DNA of 64,000 bases from Polaribacter haliotis (GTDB lineage: Bacteria > Bacteroidota > Bacteroidia > Flavobacteriales > Flavobacteriaceae), in NCBI RefSeq assembly GCF_014784055.1, contig NZ_CP061813.1, positions 2,924,001 through 2,988,000 on the forward strand, given 5' to 3'. The notes under the pieces are model-generated. The model was not told the DNA's origin. It worked only from the letters and a program-made list of their open reading frames with translations, and searched no databases. Every line of letters starts with the position of its first letter. Position 1 is the stretch's first letter. Shown here piece after piece: positions 45,387 through 53,768 of this stretch. Position numbers and translations under genes: made by a program.

Positions 45387-47373
45387 ACCACTCTTTTTTA
45401 GATGTTTTTTTATACTTACCTAAAATATTTTTTAACGTATATTTTTTAGATTCTCTTTTACTTAATTGATAAGACCAATCTACTCTTTTTTCAGGTCGAA
45501 AACCTTCACCTTTATTATTATATTCTGTATAAAACGTAGTTTTTTCAGCTTCTGGTTTTTTCCAATTGTCCCATCCAATAGGTAGAATATGTTTTCCTAA
45601 ATCGCAATTTATAAAAACAGTTTTTGCATAAATTCGCCAAGGTCGTCCTAAATATACTTTACTAATATTTTTAGTTGCTGTAAGCTTACATTCTTTAAAA
45701 ACATATCCAAATAACGAATCTTTTGGTGTAGACGCTGCTGTAATATAAGAGTCTTTTTTACTATGAATTTGGCAGTTTTCAAAAAAAGCAGTTGCGCTTC
45801 CAAAAATAAAATCTGTAGTACCTTCTATGTAGCAATCTTTATAGTATTGCTTGCCTTTTCCTGATGCGTATAATGTATCTTGATTTCCTAAAAGCTTACA
45901 ATTTATAACAGCAACTTCATCAGAAAAAACAGATAATGCAACAGCTTGTCCAACTTCTCCTGAAGAGTTTTCTATAGTTAGATTTTTAAGAATTACATTA
46001 TTAGCTTCTATTAATAATGTATACGTGTAAAAAGTACTGTTTCTTCCCAAACCAATTTTGTTAAAATAGTCGTCATAAGTTATAACTGTATTTTCTTTAC
46101 TTTCTCCAATTATAGACAGATTTGAATTCCATTCATGAACTTTAACCTTTTCTTTGTAAATACCATTTTTAATAAAAATAGTAACTCTTTCATACGGAAA
46201 AGACTTTGTATTATTAATAGCTTCTTGTATTGTTTTATAATCTCCAGTACCATCTTTTGCTACTACAATCTTGTATTCATTTACAGGTTTAACATTTTTA
46301 TTTACAGAATGCTTTAGTTTCCAATCTGTGTATGTTTCTAAAACTTTTCTAGGATGATTAACATACCAAGCATAACCATTTCTACGCTCAGCACCAATTT
46401 CTGTAATTGAATACTTTTTGATACCATCTCTATCGCAAAAAAAAGGAGTATTGTCTTTTAAGTCCATAAAACGAGCCCAAATTGGTTGTGCATTTACATC
46501 TGGTATCATTTTTTTTTCAATAAGTTTTCCTGCTTTACTGTAAATTCTATCTTCTCTTAAATTATTAATTTTTGTAGATTGAAACCAAGAAACTGCGGCA
46601 TTTACAGCAGTAATTATTTCTTTAGAAGGATTTTTAATAGACATTAAAAACAATACAATATTAGCAGATTCGCTTCCACTTAAAGATGGTAACTCATAAG
46701 CTCTAGCTTTTGCAGGTTCTAGTGTGTTTTTGTTATGTTGTGCGCACCAAGCTGTAAGCTCTCCATTTTGTTTGTATTGAGTTTTTAAAATACAATGAAT
46801 GCCTTTATTATAAGCTATATTAATTTTTTCTAATTGTAATTTTGTTGGTTTAATTGAATAATAATCTGTGTTATTTTTAATCTCTTTAAGGAGATTTAAA
46901 ATATTTATCATAGAATCATCATTATAAGTAATATGAGTGTAATAGCCTTTACGTAAAGGATAATATTGTGGCCAACCCCCATTATCATATTGTGCTTCTA
47001 GCAAATAATCTAATGCTTTAAAAAAACTATTTTTGTAACGCTCATCTGGAATTTGGTGATACATTTTAGATAGAAAAAGCATTTCTTGAATAGTTGCTCC
47101 ATTATCTGTTGTTGCTCCTTTTCCTTGAGGTTTTAAAGCGATTAATACTTCTTTTTTTTCTTTAGAAAGCGGTTTGTGCATTTGCACATTTTTTGGCCAA
47201 CCACCAATTTCTCGTTGATATAATAAAACATTTTCTGCTATTTGTTTTGCTTCTACAGAAGCGAACCAGAAAACCTCTTTATTATGAATAATATCTTGCC
47301 AGGATTGATTGTGTATTTGTGCTTGAAAATTAAACGTTACACATACAATACATATTAATAGAAAATTTTTCAT
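45373..47373 (-). CDS. Pectate lyase PL10 - pectin methylesterase CE8 fusion
   Basis: The 666-residue product has a signal peptide (ends near FNFQAQ), a PL10 pectate lyase domain (about 25-350: YQREIGGWPKNVQMH, TDNGATIQEMLFL, QYDNGGWPQYYPL, THITYNDDSM with Asp151/152) and a CE8 pectin methylesterase domain (about 368-645: VVAKDGTGDYKTIQEAI, D499 in GNQDTLY, D521 in TDFIFGSATAFFEN, R577/R580 in YLGRPWR). One protein would thus remove methyl esters and cut the exposed polygalacturonate by beta-elimination. Key residues of both domains are present. It overlaps the next gene on each side, by 14 and 4 bases. A short linker (about 350-368) joins the domains. Confidence 0.93.
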   Translation of the reverse strand: MKNFLLICIVCVTFNFQAQIHNQSWQDIIHNKEVFWFASVEAKQIAENVLLYQREIGGWPKNVQMHKPLSKEKKEVLIALKPQGKGATTDNGATIQEMLFLSKMYHQIPDERYKNSFFKALDYLLEAQYDNGGWPQYYPLRKGYYTHITYNDDSMINILNLLKEIKNNTDYYSIKPTKLQLEKINIAYNKGIHCILKTQYKQNGELTAWCAQHNKNTLEPAKARAYELPSLSGSESANIVLFLMSIKNPSKEIITAVNAAVSWFQSTKINNLREDRIYSKAGKLIEKKMIPDVNAQPIWARFMDLKDNTPFFCDRDGIKKYSITEIGAERRNGYAWYVNHPRKVLETYTDWKLKHSVNKNVKPVNEYKIVVAKDGTGDYKTIQEAINNTKSFPYERVTIFIKNGIYKEKVKVHEWNSNLSIIGESKENTVITYDDYFNKIGLGRNSTFYTYTLLIEANNVILKNLTIENSSGEVGQAVALSVFSDEVAVINCKLLGNQDTLYASGKGKQYYKDCYIEGTTDFIFGSATAFFENCQIHSKKDSYITAASTPKDSLFGYVFKECKLTATKNISKVYLGRPWRIYAKTVFINCDLGKHILPIGWDNWKKPEAEKTTFYTEYNNKGEGFRPEKRVDWSYQLSKRESKKYTLKNILGKYKKTSKKEWYENL

Positions 47374-48419
47374 AATTCAACTACTTGTTGTTCTTCACTA
47401 CTCTTTATTGCAGCTTCTATAATTTTAATAACATCTGTAGCATCTTCTGCAGAAACAGGTACAGCTGTTTTGTTTAAAATTGCTTCAGATATACCGTTAT
47501 AATATTCCATATAATCTCCTTTTTCTGAAAGAATATGTTTTTTTATAATTTCTCCCTCTATCTCTATGTGTAATAAACCTTGTTCTGATATTGGTTCTAT
47601 TCCCCAATTTTTAGAGTTTGGTTTTAATCCTTTTTGTAGTTCTACTTCTTGAATATCTGCCTTTGTTTTAATAAAAGAACCTTTTTTACCATGAAGTATG
47701 TAGCCTGGTAAAGTTTCTCTAACAAAATAACTAGACTTTAAGTTTACGTAAAAATTATTGTAATAGAGTTTTACATCGAAATAATCGCCAACTTTAGAGT
47801 TATTTCTAAAACTATCTAAGTTAGCAAACAATGCTTTAGGCATTCCAAATAATTGCAATGCTTGGTCTATTAAATGCGAACCCAAATCATACAAACTACC
47901 AACCCCTTTAATTGGTAGTTCTTTATGAGTTTTATAACTTAAATCTGGTTCAAACCTATCATAATGAATCTCTACATCTACTAAATCTCCTAGAATGCCT
48001 TTATCAATAATTCTTTTAACAGTTTTAAAATCACTGTCCCAGCGCCTGTTATGATACACAGAAAGTAAAACATTTTTATCTTTTGCTAGTTGTACTAATT
48101 CTTCTGCCTCTGCAACAGTAACAGTAAAAGGTTTTTCTACAACAACATTTTTTCCTGCTAAAATTACTTTTTTTGTAAAATTATAATGCGTTGTATTTGG
48201 GGTATTCACAACAACTAATGCAACCTTATCATCAACTAAAATATCTTCTAAACTTCTAAAAGTTTTTACAGTTGGATAGTTTTTTTTAGCTTCGTTCTTA
48301 GTGCGTTCAAAAACACCATAAAAATTAAGATTTGGATGTAAATCTATAAATGGAGCATGAAATACATAGCCACTCATGCCAAAAGCACATAAGGCTACAT
48401 TAATTTGTGAATTTTTCAT
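47370..48419 (-). CDS. Gfo/Idh/MocA-family oxidoreductase
   Basis: The 349-residue product has an N-terminal Rossmann domain (about 5-120: VALCAFGMSGYVFHAPFI, VVVNTPNTTHY, VVVEKPFTVTVAEAEEL) and a C-terminal domain with GSLYDLGSHLIDQALQLFG, carrying the usual Asp/His. It would oxidise or reduce a sugar or uronate with NAD(P). No signal peptide, so it is cytoplasmic. It overlaps the PL10-CE8 gene by 4 bases. The exact substrate in pectin breakdown is not clear; handling of a keto-acid intermediate is possible. Confidence 0.88.
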   Translation of the reverse strand: MKNSQINVALCAFGMSGYVFHAPFIDLHPNLNFYGVFERTKNEAKKNYPTVKTFRSLEDILVDDKVALVVVNTPNTTHYNFTKKVILAGKNVVVEKPFTVTVAEAEELVQLAKDKNVLLSVYHNRRWDSDFKTVKRIIDKGILGDLVDVEIHYDRFEPDLSYKTHKELPIKGVGSLYDLGSHLIDQALQLFGMPKALFANLDSFRNNSKVGDYFDVKLYYNNFYVNLKSSYFVRETLPGYILHGKKGSFIKTKADIQEVELQKGLKPNSKNWGIEPISEQGLLHIEIEGEIIKKHILSEKGDYMEYYNGISEAILNKTAVPVSAEDATDVIKIIEAAIKSSEEQQVVEL

Positions 48420-48425
48420 TTTTAA

Positions 48426-49640
48426 TTATTTATCTAATTCTAAAGCAGCCAAAATAAAAGGACCTGTACCATGTAAGTTATTTACTCTTTTAGCTTCACT
48501 TATGTAATACTCATAAGAAGCATCTCTGTATGGATTTCCTCCTAAACCAGCACCTTTACAGGTTTGAGTAAGATGAATTTCTCCATCTTCATCCACTGTA
48601 ACTAATTCTTTAACAAGACCGTCAAATGCTTTGTTGGCATCCACTTTAAAACTTTCTGGTAAATATCCTTTACGTACTCCTTTTGCAAATGCATACGCAA
48701 ACATTGCAGTACCAGATGACTCTAAATAATTGTCTTCTCTATTAGGGAAATTAGGAACTTGATACCAAATACCAGACTTATCTTGCACTTTTAATAAAGC
48801 AGTAGATAAATCGTTTAATTGTTGAATTAACATGTCTCTTTTGGGATGATCTTGTGGAAAATAATCAAGCACATCTACCAAAGCCATCACATACCAACCT
48901 AAAGATCTAGACCAAAAATTTGGAGATTTACCAGTTTTTTTATCTGCCCAACCCATTTGTTTGCTTTCATCCCAAGCGTGTAATAACAATCCTGTTTTTT
49001 TATCTAATGTTTTGTTATAAATAAGTTCAAACTGGTGTGCAACATCATCAAAATTCTTTCCATCTTCATATTCAGAAATATACCTTGCCAAAAATGGTTG
49101 TCCCATATATAAACCATCTAACCACATTTGGTTTGGATATATTTTTTTATGCCAAAGACCACCAGACTTGGTTCTTGGATGTGTTTTTAATTGTTTTCTT
49201 AATGTTTTAATGGCTGTTAAATATCTTTCTTCTTTTGTTTTTTCATACAAAAAGAAAAGAATTTTTCCTGCGTTAATATTATCGATATTATATTTCTCTA
49301 AATCATAATTTAAAATAGTTCCAGTGCTATCTATTAATTCATCTGCATATCCTTTTTCATATTCAAAATATTTTTCATCTCCCGTTTTTTGATACAGTTT
49401 CTCAAAAGACAAAGCCAATAAACCATGTTTGTAATTCCAGCTTAGTTTCTTGTGATTATCTACATCACTTGCTTTTGGAAAACGTTTCATTATAGACAAT
49501 GCCATACGTTCAGACCATTTTAAATTTTTAGAAATAGTAATTTCTTTTACAGTATCTGCTTTCTTAACTTCTTTCTTTTCACCTTTACAACTTGTAAAAA
49601 AACCTGTAACTAATATTAGTATTATTGCTATTTTTTTCAT
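48426..49640 (-). CDS. GH105 unsaturated rhamnogalacturonyl hydrolase
   Basis: The 404-residue lipoprotein (signal ends at TGFFTSC, Cys18) has an (alpha/alpha)6 barrel with the GH105/GH88 hallmarks HKKIYPNQMWLDGLYMGQPFLARY (catalytic Asp near 174), LLHAWDESKQMGWADK, WSRSLGWYVMALVD and DNYLESSGTAMFAYA. It removes the unsaturated uronic acid that lyases leave at the end of rhamnogalacturonan or homogalacturonan fragments. It follows the cupin gene by 6 bases. Confidence 0.92.
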   Translation of the reverse strand: MKKIAIILILVTGFFTSCKGEKKEVKKADTVKEITISKNLKWSERMALSIMKRFPKASDVDNHKKLSWNYKHGLLALSFEKLYQKTGDEKYFEYEKGYADELIDSTGTILNYDLEKYNIDNINAGKILFFLYEKTKEERYLTAIKTLRKQLKTHPRTKSGGLWHKKIYPNQMWLDGLYMGQPFLARYISEYEDGKNFDDVAHQFELIYNKTLDKKTGLLLHAWDESKQMGWADKKTGKSPNFWSRSLGWYVMALVDVLDYFPQDHPKRDMLIQQLNDLSTALLKVQDKSGIWYQVPNFPNREDNYLESSGTAMFAYAFAKGVRKGYLPESFKVDANKAFDGLVKELVTVDEDGEIHLTQTCKGAGLGGNPYRDASYEYYISEAKRVNNLHGTGPFILAALELDK

Positions 49641-49646
49641 TTTATT

Positions 49647-50081
49647 TTACTTTTTTTCGTACTTCTTAATTACTAAATATTTTAAATCTGTGTCTCCTGC
49701 ATTACTAATTCCGTGCATACTAAAAGACGGACAATAAAGGCTTGTATTTGCTTCTACAACAACCTCTTTTCCGTTTAAGTGAAATTTTGCCTTGCCTTCT
49801 AAAACATAAAAGAATTCATCTTCTTTGTGTTTATGTGGCGGATGCGTTGCTTTTCCGGGTGCAACAACACTCATCTTTAATGTACGTCCGTCTAAAAAAT
49901 CTTTATCTGCAAACCAGTATTGGTAACCTACTTTTGTTGGTTTTACTTCTTCTTTATTAAAAGTATTTACACAGTTTTCTATTGTATATTCTTTTTCTTG
50001 CGCTAAAATTTTATTGCTTTTTAAAGTTAAAAAACCAACAAATAACAAAGACAAAACTTTTATTTTTAAAACTTTTTTCAT
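49647..50081 (-). CDS. Secreted cupin, KdgF-like
   Basis: The 144-residue product has a signal peptide (ends near KILAQ) and one cupin barrel: motif 1 HPPHKHKEDEFFYVLEGKAKF (H83, H85, E89) and motif 2 with SMHGISNAG (H123). The KdgF family converts the unsaturated monouronate from lyases/GH105 to the linear keto acid. The place in the operon, beside GH105, supports this. It is in the periplasm, unusual for KdgF, which is often cytoplasmic. It overlaps the DUF4861 gene by 4 bases. Confidence 0.85.
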   Translation of the reverse strand: MKKVLKIKVLSLLFVGFLTLKSNKILAQEKEYTIENCVNTFNKEEVKPTKVGYQYWFADKDFLDGRTLKMSVVAPGKATHPPHKHKEDEFFYVLEGKAKFHLNGKEVVVEANTSLYCPSFSMHGISNAGDTDLKYLVIKKYEKK

Positions 50082-51085
50082 TCTATTGTATTATTAGTAT
50101 TTAATTCTGATAACTTTTCGTTTAAATAAATAAGAAAATCGTTTTCTGTTTTAATACCATTAGGTTCTTGTTCCCATGCACCTAAAAAATAAAATGCTAT
50201 TGGTTCTGTAGTTGGTTTAAATTCAATTAAATAATCGTCTTCTCCTTTTTTTGTGTCTAAAGTGTTTTCTATTTCATAAAAAATAGCCATTCCTAACTTA
50301 TCTGGTACTAAAGTTTGTACACCATATGTTGCAATATATGCCCATTTTTTATTGGCGCTTTCTTTAGAAAAATATTTTACATTATGATCTACAATTCCTG
50401 TTACAATACCGTTAATTGCTATAGATGTTTGAATGATATGTTTTGTAATTCTAGAATCTGAATTGATACTTAGAATAGACTTTAAATCTATTTTATCACT
50501 AGCAGTTTTCCATCCTTTGTAATTAATTGTAATTTTAGAATTGTCTGATGAATTTTCTATGGAAGCAAATGTAGAATCTACTTGTTTAAAATGAAACATT
50601 TCTGAATCTACCAATCTTCCAATAGAACCTATTCCTAACCCTTTACCAACTTTTAAAATATCTTGTCCCCAAGATTGTGGCTCATGATAAGAATCGAAAC
50701 CATCTTGCCCAACTTTAGAAAGAATTAAAGAATCTGTTTTTTTTCCGAAAATATCAATAGCATTTCGCCAATCTAAATATAATCTGTAACCAACTTTATT
50801 ACTTTCCCAACCCGGACCTTCATATCTTAAATACCAAGTATGATCTGTATGGTTGTCTGGTACTCTTAACTCTGTAACGTTTTTAAAAGATGTTCCTCCA
50901 TCATATTCTTTATGTCCTCTTTCTCCATCAATCCATTTTCCGCCTTCTGCTATAGAAATTTCTGCATATGTTTTTGGTGAAGAAACAACTTCTGTAGTAT
51001 TAATTATCTTTTCCTTTTTTTCTGATTTACAAGCTGTAAAAATAGCAACAGAAAATATTATTGTAATTAATTTTATTGTTTTCAT
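50078..51085 (-). CDS. DUF4861-family lipoprotein
   Basis: The 335-residue lipoprotein (MKTIKLITIIFSVAIFTAC, Cys19) has DUF4861 marks: GGTSFKNVTELRVPDNHTDH, YRLYLDWRNAIDIFGKK, and GQDILKVGKGLGIGSIG. The family is common in pectin and other polysaccharide loci in Bacteroidota and has no proven activity that I know of; it might be a lyase-like or binding protein. It lies 1 base after the esterase gene and overlaps the cupin gene by 4 bases. Confidence 0.88.
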   Translation of the reverse strand: MKTIKLITIIFSVAIFTACKSEKKEKIINTTEVVSSPKTYAEISIAEGGKWIDGERGHKEYDGGTSFKNVTELRVPDNHTDHTWYLRYEGPGWESNKVGYRLYLDWRNAIDIFGKKTDSLILSKVGQDGFDSYHEPQSWGQDILKVGKGLGIGSIGRLVDSEMFHFKQVDSTFASIENSSDNSKITINYKGWKTASDKIDLKSILSINSDSRITKHIIQTSIAINGIVTGIVDHNVKYFSKESANKKWAYIATYGVQTLVPDKLGMAIFYEIENTLDTKKGEDDYLIEFKPTTEPIAFYFLGAWEQEPNGIKTENDFLIYLNEKLSELNTNNTIE

Positions 51086-51086
51086 T

Positions 51087-52034
51087 TTAGTTTGCTTTAA
51101 ATTTTTGATTTAAAAATTGAGTAATAAATTTTAGAGTATCATTAAAATATGGTTGAAATAACCAGAACGTATGTGGGCTATTTGGTATTGTTTCTACTTG
51201 ACTGTAAATAGCATAATTATCTAAAATTTTAATCACATCATCTCTTCCTGCATGAAATCTTTTAAATTGACTATTAATAAATAAAATTGGAGGTGTATTT
51301 TTATTTGTGTGAAATAGAGGAGAAGCTTCTTTCCATATTCTTGGTTTATCTCTAAAAGAACCTCCTAACCATAAACTTGCCATTTTACCCTCTTTAGAAT
51401 CCGGATGTTTAAATGCCAAAATACCATCTAAATTTATAATTGCTTTAACTGAAGCAGAAACTACATTATTAGCTTCTTCTTCAAATTTAATATTATTATT
51501 TGTAGTACCCACCAATGTTGCCATTTGTGCACCAGAAGAGGCACCCAATATTGCAACTTTAGAACTGTCTGTATGAAACCTTTTCGCATTTAATTTAATA
51601 AATTTAATTGCAGATTTAACATCATAAATTCCTTTAGGATATTTTGCTTCATCCGCTAACCTATATTCTATAGCAAAACAAGAGTACCCTTTTGTAGCTA
51701 TATTTTTTGCCAAATTATGCATGTGAGATTTGTTTCCTGATTTCCAACCACCACCATGAATTAAAATTACTGCTGGATTATTTTTATCTTTATTTATAAA
51801 AGCATCTAATGCGAGGTTTCTATAATTTAATTTTTTGTATACTATATTTTCTGTTTGAGAAACATTATTAAACTTTTTTGTTTTTACAACTTTAATCTTT
51901 GGAAAGACTTTTACATATTTTTTGAATGTACTATTTATAGAGTAAGAAGTATCTTTTAAAATATTTTGCAAAGCAGAAACTTTTGTAAAATACATTACAC
52001 AAAAGAATAAGAAAAATAGACTTTTAAATTTCAT
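51087..52034 (-). CDS. Alpha/beta hydrolase, probable esterase of the pectin operon
   Basis: The 315-residue product has a signal peptide (ends near TKVSALQ) and a BD-FAE-like fold: oxyanion LIHGGGWKSGNKS, nucleophile Ser in ILGASSGAQMA (about residue 166), an Asp/Glu region near ILFINSQFKRFHAG and a late His in NSPHTFWLFQ. It is likely a periplasmic esterase for acetyl or other esters on pectin. It is the first gene after the susD hairpin, 113 bases from susD. Confidence 0.85.
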   Translation of the reverse strand: MKFKSLFFLFFCVMYFTKVSALQNILKDTSYSINSTFKKYVKVFPKIKVVKTKKFNNVSQTENIVYKKLNYRNLALDAFINKDKNNPAVILIHGGGWKSGNKSHMHNLAKNIATKGYSCFAIEYRLADEAKYPKGIYDVKSAIKFIKLNAKRFHTDSSKVAILGASSGAQMATLVGTTNNNIKFEEEANNVVSASVKAIINLDGILAFKHPDSKEGKMASLWLGGSFRDKPRIWKEASPLFHTNKNTPPILFINSQFKRFHAGRDDVIKILDNYAIYSQVETIPNSPHTFWLFQPYFNDTLKFITQFLNQKFKAN

Positions 52035-52051
52035 TTTTACATGTAAATAAA

Positions 52052-52080
52052 TAAGCCTGATTGTTTATAAACCAGGCTTA
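52052..52080 (-). terminator. Intercistronic hairpin after susD (attenuator)
   Basis: TAAGCCTG (52052-52059) pairs with CAGGCTTA (52073-52080) around a 13-base loop. On the minus strand it follows susD (stop 52148) and ends 17 bases before the next start (52034). T-rich sequence follows only weakly. It may stabilise the susCD mRNA or partly end transcription so that susCD is made in excess of the esterases. Confidence 0.55.
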
Positions 52081-52147
52081 AATAAAATCAACTCAAATTC
52101 AAAAATAATTACTTTGTTTTATATTAAGACATCTTTTAATACTTCTG

Positions 52148-53758
52148 TTATTGATAAGCAGCATTCTGTGGAAAGTCTTTATTCTGATTTAAATCTAATG
52201 CAGACTGTGGTATTGGTCTTAAAATTTTAAGCTCTCCATTTGCCCCATTAAAATTACCTGTTTCAACTAAATAATTATGCATAGATGCACGTTCTACCAA
52301 CTTACCTGTTCGTTTTAAATCGAACCATCTGTGGTATTCTCCAAACAACTCTCTTGCTCTTTCGTCTAACAGAATATCTATATCATAATCTGCTAAAGGT
52401 GTAGTTAAGCCTGCTCTATTTCTAACTGTATTTAACCTTGCCAAACCTGTTGCTTTGTTAGTGTTTAAATAAGCTTCTGCTGCAATTAAATAGGTTTCAC
52501 CTAATCTAGATAAAATAATATCTCTTGTACTTACTCTAGAATCATCTTGAAATGGTGCTTTTGGATCGTCGAATTTTTTTGCAGGTATTGTTTGGTAGTC
52601 GCTACTTACAACACCGGCTGCATAAGTACCCCATTCATGTATTTGTGCTTCTGGATGTGCTAAAGCATAAGCAGAAATATCTGCTGGAGTTGCCCATTGT
52701 GGGGCATAATAATGTCTTACCTCTAAGCTACTAGTATCGTCTACATCAAAAGCATCATAATATCTCATAAATGCTTCTGTCATAAATGTAGCTTTATATC
52801 TTTCATCTTCTTCAGTAAATAAACCTAAGGCAAAATCTGTAGCTAATAAAGTATAACTTCTCCAACCAGCATCACCAGCATTTTCAGAACCACCTAAATA
52901 AGGTCCGTACCAATTTGCTTGTTTATGTCCTAAATTTTCTGGATCTGTACTCGCAGATGCTGTGCTGTATTGTACAGAAAAAACAGTTTCGTTGTTTAAT
53001 TCATTTCCTGGTTCCCATAATTCATCAAAAGGAATTGTTAAAGATTGACCTGCAATAGCTTCATCTGCATAAGATGCAGCAGTAGCAAAATCATTTGTAT
53101 CTGCAAAATTTTCATAAGCTCTTGTTAAATGTACTTTAGCTAACAAATGTTGTACTGCTTTTTTATTAACTCTACCAATATAAGAACCGTTACTAACAGC
53201 GCTTAAAGACTCTTCTAAATCTGTAATGATTAATTTATAAACATTTTCTGCTGAATCTCTATTAAATGATAAAACAGGACTATCTACAAAATCTTTTAAA
53301 ATACCAACACCACCATATGTTTGTGCTAGTAAGAAATAAGCATTTGCTCTTAAATACTTTATCTCTCCAATATATTGATTTAAATTGGTTGTTTTTTCTG
53401 TTAAATCTGAATAATATAAGGCTGTATTTGCAGAGTTAATTGCTCTATAACAAGAAGTATATAATTGGTCTACACCTACAGAAGAAGAGTTTAATTGTGT
53501 ATATTGTGATAGGCCATCTGGTTCCGATCCTCTACCAGAACCTACAGCATATAAATCTGTTCCAGCACAAAATACATACGCATCTCCTCCATATATTTCT
53601 TTTAATTGTGCATAATTTGCGTTAACTAATGTTTCAAATCCTGAAGCAGTTATATAGAAAGATTCTGCTGTTTCATTTGATCTATTATCCTCTTCAATAA
53701 AATCTGAACACTTACTAAACAGTATTGTTAAGATTCCTAAAACTAATATTTTTTTCAT
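52148..53758 (-). CDS. SusD/RagB-family glycan-binding lipoprotein
   Basis: The 536-residue lipoprotein (MKKILVLGILTILFSKC, Cys17) has the SusD layout: NETAESFYITASGFETLVNANY, TPR-like helices (EIKYLRANAYFLLAQTYGG), and the C-terminal TRDIILSRLGETYLIAAEAYL, LLDERARELFGEYHRWFDLKRTG and LRPIPQSALDLN. It lies on the cell surface and delivers oligosaccharides to SusC. By context the ligand is pectin-derived. It is 10 bases after susC. Confidence 0.95.
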   Translation of the reverse strand: MKKILVLGILTILFSKCSDFIEEDNRSNETAESFYITASGFETLVNANYAQLKEIYGGDAYVFCAGTDLYAVGSGRGSEPDGLSQYTQLNSSSVGVDQLYTSCYRAINSANTALYYSDLTEKTTNLNQYIGEIKYLRANAYFLLAQTYGGVGILKDFVDSPVLSFNRDSAENVYKLIITDLEESLSAVSNGSYIGRVNKKAVQHLLAKVHLTRAYENFADTNDFATAASYADEAIAGQSLTIPFDELWEPGNELNNETVFSVQYSTASASTDPENLGHKQANWYGPYLGGSENAGDAGWRSYTLLATDFALGLFTEEDERYKATFMTEAFMRYYDAFDVDDTSSLEVRHYYAPQWATPADISAYALAHPEAQIHEWGTYAAGVVSSDYQTIPAKKFDDPKAPFQDDSRVSTRDIILSRLGETYLIAAEAYLNTNKATGLARLNTVRNRAGLTTPLADYDIDILLDERARELFGEYHRWFDLKRTGKLVERASMHNYLVETGNFNGANGELKILRPIPQSALDLNQNKDFPQNAAYQ

Positions 53759-53768
53759 CTTTTTTTAT

